From Deltaproteobacteria bacterium (lineage in GTDB: Bacteria > Myxococcota_A > UBA796 > UBA2385), in contig WGAH01000798.1 of assembly GCA_015489145.1 (NCBI GenBank), forward strand, positions 1-7,958: 7,958 nt of DNA, in the 5' to 3' direction. Below are positions 1 through 6,595 of the stretch, piece by piece. Position 1 is the first letter of the stretch. The number at the start of each line of letters is the position of its first letter. The notes under the pieces were generated by a model. It was not told where the DNA came from. It saw nothing but the letters and a program-made list of their open reading frames with translations, and made no database searches. The position numbers and the translations under genes are program-made.

Positions 1-818
1 CCGCGAATCGTGTTGTGCGCCAGGGCGTAGAGCTTGACGCCCATCACCGGGCAGGGCTCGACGGGGGGCGCGCCGCGCAGGCGGGCGTGCAGGGCGACGA
101 GGTGGCCGTCGGCGACCGGGACGCGCACGCAGCGCGCCGAGATCGGGAAGGCCGCCGGGCGGCCGGGGGCGCCGAGGATCTTGAGGGGCTCGCGGGCGAG
201 CTTGTCCTCCTCGTCGCCGGGGTGCGGGTGGACCGAGCCCACCATGTCCCAGGCGCTCTCGCCGGGGTAGCCGGCCCCGGACACCGCCTGCCAGGTCGCG
301 ACGGTGAGCGCCTCGACGCCCCACCGCCGGTGCAGGGGGGCCAGGGCGATCACCGCGGGGATGGTGGCGCAGTTCGGGTTGGCGACGATGACCCCCCGCC
401 CGGCTTCCAGGTCGTCGTCGACGAGGCGGAGGTGGTCGGGGTTGACCTCGGGCACCACCAGGGGCACCGAGGGGTGTTCCCGCCAGGCGCTCGCGTTGGT
501 GACGACGACGTGGCCGGCGTCGCGAAAGGCGGCTTCCACCGGCCCGGCGACGCCGCCGCCCAGCGCCGAGAAGACGAGGCGCACGCCGGCGGGAAGGGCG
601 GTGGGGTCGACGGGGCGCACGGTGCGGCCGGCGAGATCGGCGGGGCACTCCCCTTCGAGCCGCCAGGGCGCGGCCTCGGCGTAGGGGCGGCCGGCGGAAC
701 GCTGGCTGGCGGCGAGCACCGCCACCTGGAAGCGCGGGTGGCGGTCGAGGAGCTGCGCCATGCGCTGCCCCACCATGCCGGTGGCGCCGAGCACCGCGAC
801 GGGGATGGGCGCGTCCAC
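1..818 (-). CDS. asd: Aspartate-semialdehyde dehydrogenase, partial (C-terminus beyond left edge)
   Basis: Reduces L-aspartyl phosphate to aspartate semialdehyde with NADPH, the branch point to lysine/diaminopimelate, threonine, methionine and isoleucine; cytoplasmic. I read 272 codons from a GTG start at 818 with SD AAGGAGGA 5 nt upstream; the frame is open to the window edge. Visible: N-terminal Rossmann nucleotide-binding loop GATGMVGQ (residues 11-18), catalytic Cys150 in NPNCAT, QAVSGAG (177-183) of the active site, an EEDKLARE segment (203-210), and RVPVADGH (232-239) holding the substrate Arg and the catalytic base His. The GATGMVGQR opening and the spacing look like the archaeal/fungal-type branch of the family rather than the E. 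coli type; that subtype is my reading from memory. About 75-90 C-terminal residues should lie outside the window. The gene is divergent from the histidine kinase across a 101-bp gap. Confidence 0.93.
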   Translation of the reverse strand, partial: MDAPIPVAVLGATGMVGQRMAQLLDRHPRFQVAVLAASQRSAGRPYAEAAPWRLEGECPADLAGRTVRPVDPTALPAGVRLVFSALGGGVAGPVEAAFRDAGHVVVTNASAWREHPSVPLVVPEVNPDHLRLVDDDLEAGRGVIVANPNCATIPAVIALAPLHRRWGVEALTVATWQAVSGAGYPGESAWDMVGSVHPHPGDEEDKLAREPLKILGAPGRPAAFPISARCVRVPVADGHLVALHARLRGAPPVEPCPVMGVKLYALAHNTIR

Positions 819-831
819 GAGGGTCCTCCTT

Positions 832-919
832 CCCGCCCTGCTAACGCGCGTGGCCGCCGGGAGGCGCGGCCCCGCGCCCGCTCGCGGTGCGGTAGGGTGG
901 GGCGCGCGAGGTGGTGGAC
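832..919. promoter_or_regulatory. Divergent asd / histidine-kinase intergenic region with weak promoter candidates
   Basis: This short gap must carry the promoters for asd (leftward) and the kinase (rightward). On the plus strand TAGGGT at 893-898 has the TA...T pattern of a -10 box, but no recognisable -35 lies 16-18 bp upstream and the leader would be very short. On the minus strand only a GTTAGC-like stretch near 841-846 is AT-richer than its surroundings. The SD GAGG at 908-911 lies 8 nt before GTG 920 and decides the kinase start over the in-frame GTGs at 911 and 914, which lack a good SD. The promoter calls are weak. Confidence 0.25.
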
Positions 920-2323
920 GTGGGATCCGGTCGGCCGGTCGGCAAGGGACGGGGTGTGGGGCTCGGGGTGGCGCTGGCGGCGCTCGCCACGGGCGTCGGC
1001 GGGGTCGTCCTCGCCGCCGCCTCCCCCGCCCTGGGGGCCGGGGCCGGCCTCGTCGGCCTGGTCCTCGTCCTGCTGGGTATCGCCGGGCTGGTGGTCGCCT
1101 GGTGGCGCACGGCCGTCGGCGCCGCCCGCGCCGGCGCCGCGGCGCGCCGGGCCGGGGAGGCGGGCGAGCGGCTGCTGGGCGAGCTCGCCGACATCTCGCC
1201 CCACCCCTTCGTCCTGCTCGAGCTGGACGGCGCCGAGCGCCTGGTGGTGGGTCTCGCCAACGCGCCCGCCCGGGAGCACCTCGGCGCGACGCCGGGCGAG
1301 CCGCCGGACTTCCTCGGCGACCGGGTCGAGGACCTGCGCCGAGCCCTGGCGGAACTCGACCCGGCGGCGCTCCCGGAGGCGCTGGACCTCGGCGAGGGGG
1401 GGCCGCCCCTGCGCGTCGCGGCGGCGCCCTCCCTGCCGGGGCGCCTGGTCCTCGTCGGCACCGACCCGGAGTGGCTCGCCTCCGTCGAGGCGGAGCGCCG
1501 CCTCTACGAGACCGAGCGCGCCCGCCTCCTCGAACAGCTCGTCCGCGCCCGCCGGCTCACCGACGCGAGCAGCGTGGTGGGCAGCGTGGTGCACGACTTC
1601 GCCAACGTGCTGGCGGTGATCGGCGGGCACGCCGAGCTCATCGCCCAGAGCCTCACCCCGACCACGCCCCTCGCCCGCTCGGTGGAGGCCATCGGCCGGG
1701 GGGTCGACCAGGCCCGGGGCCTCGTGCGGCGCCTCGGCGTGCTGCGCGAGGGCGGCTCCGCCGAGCGCGAGCGGGTCGACCTCAACGCGGTGGTGTCGGG
1801 GCAGGTCGACCTGCTCGCCCGCAGCATCGGCACCGGCATCGCCATCCGCCGCGCCCTGGCGCCGGACCTGCCCCCGGTCCTCGCCGACCGGGTGGCGCTG
1901 GAGCAGGTGCTCGCGAACCTCGTGATGAACGCCCGCGACGCCATGCCCGAGGGCGGGCGCCTCGACCTGCGAACGGCCCGCGTCGAGCCCGGCGCCGAGC
2001 GCCCCCCGGAAGCCCCGCCGGGCCTCCTGGTGCGCCTGAGCGTGAGCGACACGGGGCACGGCATCCCCGAGGCCGTTCTCGCCCGCATCTTCGACCCCTT
2101 CTTCACCACGAAGCCCCCGGGGCGCGGCAGCGGGCTCGGGCTGCCGACCGTGCGCGACATCGTCGAGCGCCACGGCGGCTGCCTCACCGTCCACAGCCGG
2201 GTGGGGGAGGGGACCCGCTTCGACATCTACCTCCCGGCCGCCCCGCCGGAGGAGCCGGGCGCTCAGGTGGACGACGAGACGCGGATCGGCGACGGGCCCG
2301 CGTCCGACTCGCCGGTTGGCTGA
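920..2323 (+). CDS. Membrane-anchored NtrB-like sensor histidine kinase
   Basis: Predicted two-component sensor kinase of 467 residues that autophosphorylates a His and passes phosphate to a response regulator, which is not in the window. Two hydrophobic segments (about 13-35 and 41-62) form a hairpin with almost no extracytoplasmic loop, so sensing is probably cytoplasmic or within the membrane. Residues 64-90 are helical and Ala/Arg-rich. About 90-185 resembles a degenerate PAS-like module (LADISPHPFVLLELDG...), followed by a coiled coil (186-213). The phosphoacceptor is His225 in VVHDFANVL, the H-box form seen in NtrB-like kinases. The ATPase domain has the N-box NLVMNARDAMPEGG (Asn337), G1 DTGHGIP (377-383), F-box IFDPFFTTK (390-398) and G2 GSGLGL (403-408), so it should be active. 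After the domain a 27-residue acidic tail takes the place where hybrid kinases carry a receiver; none is present. Its last 20 codons overlap the opposite-strand DUF434 gene. GTG 920 is chosen for its SD; GTG 911 would add 3 residues. Confidence 0.9.
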   Translation: MGSGRPVGKGRGVGLGVALAALATGVGGVVLAAASPALGAGAGLVGLVLVLLGIAGLVVAWWRTAVGAARAGAAARRAGEAGERLLGELADISPHPFVLLELDGAERLVVGLANAPAREHLGATPGEPPDFLGDRVEDLRRALAELDPAALPEALDLGEGGPPLRVAAAPSLPGRLVLVGTDPEWLASVEAERRLYETERARLLEQLVRARRLTDASSVVGSVVHDFANVLAVIGGHAELIAQSLTPTTPLARSVEAIGRGVDQARGLVRRLGVLREGGSAERERVDLNAVVSGQVDLLARSIGTGIAIRRALAPDLPPVLADRVALEQVLANLVMNARDAMPEGGRLDLRTARVEPGAERPPEAPPGLLVRLSVSDTGHGIPEAVLARIFDPFFTTKPPGRGSGLGLPTVRDIVERHGGCLTVHSRVGEGTRFDIYLPAAPPEEPGAQVDDETRIGDGPASDSPVG

Positions 2324-3003
2324 GCGAGGTCCACCACCCGGGCTGCCGGGGGGAGGGCGCCGGCGAGGAGGTCGGCGGAGGCCGGCACCCGGTCGAGGAG
2401 CGGCCCGTCGGCGGTGGCGGCCAGCCAGCCCTCCGCGGCCAGCGCGGCGACGGCGGCGTCGGTGCGGTCCACCGCCTCGGCCTCGGCCCCGGCGGCCCGG
2501 AGGCGGGCGGCGAGGCGGCCGCTGTTGGAGACGGGCCGGTCGAACAGCCAGCGCACCCGCCGGGCCGGGGCGAGGGCGGCGAGCAGCAGGGCGAGGGCGG
2601 CCTCCGTCTCGGCCACCCGGCGCCAGGTGCCGTGCACGCCGGCGAGGTCCCGAAGCCGGCCGTCGGCGCAGCGGAGGATCACCGCCCCGGCGAGGGCGGC
2701 CTCGGCGGTGACCACGAGGTTGAACCCGTCCACCACCACGTCGCGGCCCGCCACGGGGAGGGTGCGCGCCCGGCGGCGACGGGCGACGGCGGGGGCGCAG
2801 GCGGCCCGGGCCACCGCCGCCCGCTGCCGGCGGTGGAGCTGGTGGTGGTCGCCGACGAGGCGCAGGGCGGCGGCCTCGGCGTAGCCCCGCCCGAGGAGCC
2901 AGCTCAGCTCGGCGGTGGCGGCCCGCAGGGTCGGCAGGGCGGCCTCGGCGAACAGGCGCGCGTCCTCGGGGTGGGGGCCCCGGTGCCGGCGCCGGTCGGG
3001 CAA
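2263..3003 (-). CDS. DUF434/DUF5616 domain protein, function unknown
   Basis: A 246-residue conserved protein without established function. I recognise the DUF434 N-terminal pattern: HRGPHPEDARLF (7-18), SWLLGRGY (34-41) and LVGDHHQLHRRQRAAVAR (49-66). The C-terminal DUF5616-like part follows: VDGFNLVVTAEAALAG (91-106), CADGRLRDLAGVHGTWR (112-128), LFDRPVSNSGRLAARL (153-168) and ATADGPLLDR (196-205). Family membership is from memory. The acidic residues in VDGFN (Asp92), FDRPVSNSG (Asp155) and TADG (Asp199) are spaced as in PIN/NYN-type nucleases; this fold is an inference. The start is TTG 3003, with SD GAGGG (3014-3010) inside the ftcD end and 6 nt of spacing. It lies 2 nt after the ftcD stop, so it is probably translationally coupled, and the protein then begins where the conserved HRG.HP motif is expected. 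The last 20 residues (Ser/Pro-rich, not conserved-looking) overlap the kinase gene antisense. Confidence 0.85.
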   Translation of the reverse strand: MPDRRRHRGPHPEDARLFAEAALPTLRAATAELSWLLGRGYAEAAALRLVGDHHQLHRRQRAAVARAACAPAVARRRRARTLPVAGRDVVVDGFNLVVTAEAALAGAVILRCADGRLRDLAGVHGTWRRVAETEAALALLLAALAPARRVRWLFDRPVSNSGRLAARLRAAGAEAEAVDRTDAAVAALAAEGWLAATADGPLLDRVPASADLLAGALPPAARVVDLAQPTGESDAGPSPIRVSSST

Positions 3004-3005
3004 GC

Positions 3006-4709
3006 TCAGCCCTCGCCGGCGAGGTGTTCGCGGACGGCGGCGGTCACGAGGTCGACCCGGGCGGTCACGTCCCGGAGCGCCGCGTCGGCGCGCTCGCGCA
3101 GGGCGCGGGCCTCCTCGGGGTCGGGGTAGTCGCGCAGGTTGATCAGCACGTTGTACCAGGCGCCCTCGGCGGCGGTCCACGTCGCCAGGGCGGCGACGCC
3201 GGCGTCGGAGCGGGCGTTGGGGTTGCCCTCGATGGCGAGCTCGACGGTCTCGATCACCTCGCGGCACCGCTCCAGCACCCGCAGGGGCACCGCGATGGCC
3301 TGGCGGGTGGCGGCCTTCATCGCGGCGGCCCGGGCCTCCCGGTCGGCCGGGGTGCGCGAGGGCATGCGAACCGCCGCCATCACGGCGTCGAAGGCCTCGG
3401 TGTCGGCGTCGATGTCGGCGAGGAAGGCCTCCTTGAGGTCCTGGGCGCGAATCGCCATCGCCTCCATCGCCTCGGCCTGGTGGGCGTGCCCCTTGCGGCC
3501 GGTGGTCAGCGCCGCCACCATCGCCGAGAGCGCCGCCGCGATGCTGCCCGCGAGGGCCGCCACCGAGCCGCCGCCGGGGGCCGGGGCCGAGGAGCTGAGC
3601 ACGTCGACGAAGTCGCGCACCGTCTTGCGGACCAGGGGGCCGTCGCCGCCGATGCGGCGCTCGATGATCGCCTTGTCGGGGTCGAAGGGGCCGAGGTCCC
3701 GCAGGCCGAGCGAGCGGATCGCCACCTCGACCAGCTCGCTTTCCGGGGCGCCGGGGTTGAGGCCCTGGCGCTTGAGGTAGTGCCGGCCCGCCGCGAGCAT
3801 CGCCGAGAGGGGGATGAGGCCCACCAGCTCGCTGCCGGTGACGACGACCCCCTCCTGGTCGGCCACCCGCCGGATCGCGTCCACCACCTCGTGGATCGGG
3901 CTCACCTCGTGGTTGGTGAAGTTGATCGAGACCTGGCAGCGGTCGTACTCCTCGATGAACCAGCCGATGGCCTTGACGTGCTTGAACATGCCCGGGTCGC
4001 GCACCGCCTGCCCGTTCTCGTCGCGGACGATGCGGCCCTCGGCGTCGCGCCGGATGATGCCCTTCTCGCGGATCAGGGCGGCGATCTTCATCGCCTTGCG
4101 GACGTTGCGGGTGTTGAGGTTGACGTTGTAGGCGATGAGGAAGGGCCGGGCGCCGATGGCGGTGGCCCCGGTGCGGGCGACGGCCTCGGACCAGGCGCGG
4201 GGGCCGAGGTCGGGGCCGTCGGTGGGGTCGCCGAGGCGGTCGGCGAGGCCCTCGTACTCGCCGGCGCGCACCACCGCGAGGTTGCGGCGCTCGGGGCGGC
4301 TGGCGGCGTGCTCGTAGAAGTAGACGGGAATTCCGAGCTCGTCGGCGACGCGCTCGCCGAGGCGCCGGGCGAGGGCGGCGCAGCCGTCGAGGTCGATGCC
4401 GCGAACCGGGACGAAGGGGCACACGTCGGTGGCCCCCATGCGCGGGTGCTCGCCCTTGTGCTGCCGCATGTCGATGAGGCGGGCGGCGGCGCGCATCGCC
4501 CGGAAGGCCGCCTCGACCACCGCGTCGGGGGAGCCGACGAAGGTGACGACGGTGCGGTTCGTCGCCCGGCCCGGGTCCACGTCGAGGAGGGTCACCCCCT
4601 CCACCGACTCGATCTCGTTCGTGATCTGCTCGATCACGGCCGGGTCGCGGCCTTCGGAGAAGTTGGGCACGCACTCGACGATGGGCGTGGTGGCGGACGA
4701 CGAAGCCAT
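3006..4709 (-). CDS. ftcD: Bifunctional glutamate formimidoyltransferase / formimidoyltetrahydrofolate cyclodeaminase
   Basis: Transfers the formimino group of N-formimino-L-glutamate (from histidine breakdown) to tetrahydrofolate, then cyclises the product to 5,10-methenyl-THF and ammonia; cytoplasmic. The protein is 567 residues, close to the 541 of the mammalian enzyme, and both halves are complete. N-terminal transferase: VECVPNFSEGRD (11-22), DVDPGRATNRTV (43-54) and RQHKGEHPRMGATDVCPF (82-99), where His88 aligns with the catalytic His82 of the porcine enzyme. The second transferase subdomain contains AYNVNLNT (193-200), KAIGWFIEEY (246-255) and GSELVGLIP (292-300). The cyclodeaminase starts near 355 with SSSAPAPGGGSVAALAGS (372-389) and continues as an all-helical domain to the end. 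Start ATG 4709 has a GGGAGG-type SD 6-7 nt upstream. First gene of a two-gene unit with the DUF434 gene and divergent from the lipoprotein. No other histidine-utilisation (hut) gene is in view. Confidence 0.96.
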   Translation of the reverse strand: MASSSATTPIVECVPNFSEGRDPAVIEQITNEIESVEGVTLLDVDPGRATNRTVVTFVGSPDAVVEAAFRAMRAAARLIDMRQHKGEHPRMGATDVCPFVPVRGIDLDGCAALARRLGERVADELGIPVYFYEHAASRPERRNLAVVRAGEYEGLADRLGDPTDGPDLGPRAWSEAVARTGATAIGARPFLIAYNVNLNTRNVRKAMKIAALIREKGIIRRDAEGRIVRDENGQAVRDPGMFKHVKAIGWFIEEYDRCQVSINFTNHEVSPIHEVVDAIRRVADQEGVVVTGSELVGLIPLSAMLAAGRHYLKRQGLNPGAPESELVEVAIRSLGLRDLGPFDPDKAIIERRIGGDGPLVRKTVRDFVDVLSSSAPAPGGGSVAALAGSIAAALSAMVAALTTGRKGHAHQAEAMEAMAIRAQDLKEAFLADIDADTEAFDAVMAAVRMPSRTPADREARAAAMKAATRQAIAVPLRVLERCREVIETVELAIEGNPNARSDAGVAALATWTAAEGAWYNVLINLRDYPDPEEARALRERADAALRDVTARVDLVTAAVREHLAGEG

Positions 4710-4763
4710 GGGCACCTCCCTCGTTGCCGCCGCCCGGACCGGCGCCGGGCGAGCGCGGCGCGG

Positions 4764-4778
4764 AGCCCGGGCTATAAC
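4764..4778 (+). promoter_or_regulatory. Candidate -10 element with abutting palindrome between ftcD and the lipoprotein gene
   Basis: The 136-bp divergent gap holds one AT-rich spot, TATAAC (4773-4778), that matches a bacterial -10 box at 5 of 6 positions for the plus strand and would give the lipoprotein gene a leader of about 60 nt. No good -35 is seen 17 bp upstream. The same spot read leftward (TTATAG) could serve ftcD. The perfect 10-bp palindrome AGCCCGGGCT (4764-4773) abuts and shares one base with this box and could be an operator, but such palindromes arise easily at this GC content. Confidence 0.35.
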
Positions 4779-4845
4779 GCCTGGGCGGGGCTCCGACCGC
4801 GCGCCGGGTCGGCAGCGCGGAGGACGGGGCTCCCGGGAGGACCGC

Positions 4846-6111
4846 GTGGGCTGGAACGGACGGTGGACGATCGGGGGGACGGTGCTCGTCGCGGCGCTCC
4901 CGCTGGCGGGTTGCGGCGGCAAGGGGGCGGACAGCGGTTTCCTCGGCGGTGGCGGATCGCTCGACGACAGCTCGGGCGGCGGGGATTCGGGCGGCGCGGG
5001 CGACGGCGGCGCGGCGGACTCCGGCGACACCGGCGAGCTGCCGCCCCTGCAGCAGGCCTGCGCCACCGGGGAGGACGGCGAGACGACCCAGGTCGAGGGC
5101 ATTCGCCTGTCGGCCGAGGTCACCTGGTCGCTGAGCTTCGACGAGGAGGCGGCGGCGGCCGGCTACGCGGACTGCGCCTACAGCCGCACCTTCGAGGGCG
5201 AGCAGGTCCTCGACTCGGACTTCCTCTGCCCGGAGTGCGACCTCATCGTGCGCGGCACCGCGGTGATGACCGAGGGGGCCGACTGCTACGAGGCGGTCTT
5301 CGGCTCGGTCGAGGAGGAGCGGGTCGAGTGGTGGGGGGTCGGCGCCGACGGCACGCTGTACCGCACGGGCCGCGACCAGGGCCGGCTCGGCGACCTCACC
5401 GTCCTCGAGACGCTCTCGGGCGACGGCACCTCGGTGCCCGTGGGCTGGGACTCCACCTACGACCTGGATTCCGGCGGCACGATGACCCTGGCCGCCACGG
5501 GCAGCCTGGCCTGGTGGACCGACCCGGACCTGCTCCTCGACGACCCCTGGGCGCCTCGGGCCGAGCCCTACGCCTGCGGCTGGGAGTGCGAGGATCCGGG
5601 CGATCTCGAGCTCGACTACACCCTCGCCGTCGGCGACGTGGTGCCGAACGTGCGCCTGCGCGACGCCTGTGGCGAGCAGGTCGACCTGTGGGACTTCTAC
5701 GGGTCCTGGCTGGTGCTCGACTCCTCGCAGTCCGACTGCGGGCCCTGCCGGAGCATGGCCGAGGCGGAACCGGAGTTCGTGAACCGCATGCGCGCCCAGG
5801 GCATCCCGGTGCGGGTGATCACGCTGATGGGCAACGGCATCAGCGACTCGTGGAGCACCCCCTCCGAGGAGCTCGTCGCCGAGTGGATCGACACCTACGG
5901 CCTCACCGACCCGGTCCTCGCGGATCGCGGTTACGCCACCGCCCTGTTCCCGGACTTCATCGAGGCGACCACCGGCGAGTCCTACGGCTTTCCCGTGTGG
6001 CTGATCGTCGACCCGGAGATGCGCCTGGTGATGGGCAACGTCGGCTACTCCTCGTGGGACGCGATGGAGGCCGTGATCCTCGACGGGGTCGAGGCGCGGC
6101 GCCGGCGCTGA
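4846..6111 (+). CDS. Lipoprotein with C-terminal thioredoxin-like (CGPC) domain
   Basis: A 421-residue predicted secreted lipoprotein, probably an envelope thiol-disulfide oxidoreductase or redoxin. The signal peptide (1-22) has a charged start, a hydrophobic core (VLVAALPL) and lipobox LAGC with Cys23 as the lipid-anchored residue. Residues 24-66 are a low-complexity Gly/Ser/Asp linker. A Cys-containing N-terminal module (about 68-250) has no function I can name; it contains CPEC (128-131) and further Cys at 71, 110, 147, 244 and 248. From about 258 a redoxin fold begins (AVGDVVPNVRLRDACGEQVDL), with the active-site motif DCGPCRS (Cys298/Cys301) after the first strands and a TlpA/thioredoxin-style cis-Pro in YGFPVWLIVDP (Pro383). 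Start GTG 4846 follows SD GGGAGG with 6 nt of spacing and gives the signal peptide directly. The frame is open upstream to 4396, but that part lies over the ftcD start. The substrate is unknown. Confidence 0.88.
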   Translation: MGWNGRWTIGGTVLVAALPLAGCGGKGADSGFLGGGGSLDDSSGGGDSGGAGDGGAADSGDTGELPPLQQACATGEDGETTQVEGIRLSAEVTWSLSFDEEAAAAGYADCAYSRTFEGEQVLDSDFLCPECDLIVRGTAVMTEGADCYEAVFGSVEEERVEWWGVGADGTLYRTGRDQGRLGDLTVLETLSGDGTSVPVGWDSTYDLDSGGTMTLAATGSLAWWTDPDLLLDDPWAPRAEPYACGWECEDPGDLELDYTLAVGDVVPNVRLRDACGEQVDLWDFYGSWLVLDSSQSDCGPCRSMAEAEPEFVNRMRAQGIPVRVITLMGNGISDSWSTPSEELVAEWIDTYGLTDPVLADRGYATALFPDFIEATTGESYGFPVWLIVDPEMRLVMGNVGYSSWDAMEAVILDGVEARRRR

Positions 6112-6120
6112 CGCGCGAAA

Positions 6121-6147
6121 CCCCGCCCGGGACGCGCCCGGACGGGG
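6121..6147 (-). terminator. GC-rich hairpin terminator after the hsp20 pair
   Basis: CCCCGCCCGGG (6121-6131) and CCCGGACGGGG (6137-6147) pair as an 11-bp stem with one mismatch around a 5-nt loop. Read leftward it is followed by TTTCGCG, a short U run, so it best fits termination of the hsp20 transcript, whose last stop is at 6166. It also sits 9 nt past the stop of the plus-strand lipoprotein gene, where it has no U run but may help as a two-way stop between convergent genes. Confidence 0.6.
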
Positions 6148-6165
6148 CCGCGGACGCGGAGGGAA

Positions 6166-6549
6166 TCAGCCCTCCACCACCTCGATGCGGCGGCTCCGCA
6201 TCTCGGCGGCGCGGGGGAGCTCGATGCGCAGCTCGCCGTGCCGCAGCTCCGCGCGGATGTTGTCCTGGTCGACGCGCTCGTTGAGCACGAAGGCGCGGCG
6301 GTAGCGGAAGCTGCGCGCCTGCTCGCCCTCGCCGGCGCTGGCCAGCGCCTCGATGAACAGCACGTCGTGGCCGTTGCGGCCCGGGTCGAGGCGGACGGTC
6401 AGGCCGTCGGCGCGGGCGCCGGGCACGTCGGCGACGAGCGCGAGGCCCTGGCGGTCCTCGCCGGTGATCTCGTAGATGTCGACCGGGGGGCTGACGACGG
6501 GCAGGTCTCCGTTCGCGTGCTGCTGCCGGGTCTGAACGCTGGTGTCCAT
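6166..6549 (-). CDS. hsp20: Small heat-shock protein, Hsp20/alpha-crystallin family (second of tandem pair)
   Basis: ATP-independent holdase chaperone, 127 residues, cytoplasmic. The alpha-crystallin domain spans about 21-113: it opens with PPVDIYEI (21-28), has LALVADVPGARADGLTVRL (37-55) for strands 3-4, FRYRRAFVLNERVD (81-94) and the signature HGELRIELPR (104-113), which matches the family's G-x-L-x-I/L-x-x-P pattern. The C-terminal IEV (122-124) is the I/V-x-I/V tail that docks neighbouring subunits. The N-terminal arm is only about 20 residues and polar, and residues 56-62 replace the usual tight turn, so it may form mixed oligomers with the upstream copy rather than act alone (inference). 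Start ATG 6549 has a strong SD AGGAGG 6 nt upstream. It lies 46 nt after the first hsp20 with no terminator between, so the two are co-transcribed. Confidence 0.9.
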   Translation of the reverse strand: MDTSVQTRQQHANGDLPVVSPPVDIYEITGEDRQGLALVADVPGARADGLTVRLDPGRNGHDVLFIEALASAGEGEQARSFRYRRAFVLNERVDQDNIRAELRHGELRIELPRAAEMRSRRIEVVEG

Positions 6550-6595
6550 GGTTGACCTCCTGATCTCGTGGGATTCGGGTGCGTGGGACGGCGGA

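Noticed and set aside
350..2194. A 614-codon minus-strand open frame across the kinase and asd
   Set aside because: It is a shadow of the kinase and a wrong-frame read of asd; its composition is typical of antisense GC-rich DNA.
760..3129. A 789-codon plus-strand open frame
   Set aside because: An Arg/Pro/Gly-rich shadow frame of the kinase and the DUF434 gene, with no domain signature.
2263..4674. An 803-codon open frame on the minus strand that could make the DUF434 protein an N-terminally extended giant
   Set aside because: Only the part from 3003 on shows family motifs. Upstream the frame is an Arg/Pro-rich shadow of ftcD, and the TTG at 3003 has a well-placed SD.
4396..4845. In-frame upstream extension of the lipoprotein gene
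   Set aside because: It would overlap the ftcD start antisense and bury the signal peptide; GTG 4846 has an SD at proper spacing and gives a correct lipobox at residues 20-23.
3024..6284. A 1086-codon open frame on the plus strand
   Set aside because: It is antisense to ftcD and out of frame with the lipoprotein gene, with Gly/Ala/Arg-rich low-complexity translation. High GC removes stops from shadow frames; the genes beneath it have clear family motifs.
6550..6595. Second SD-masking hairpin between the two hsp20 genes
   Set aside because: The only notable pairing is TGATC with GATCA over a long loop, which leaves AGGAGG free; a CCCACG direct repeat there is too short to mean anything.
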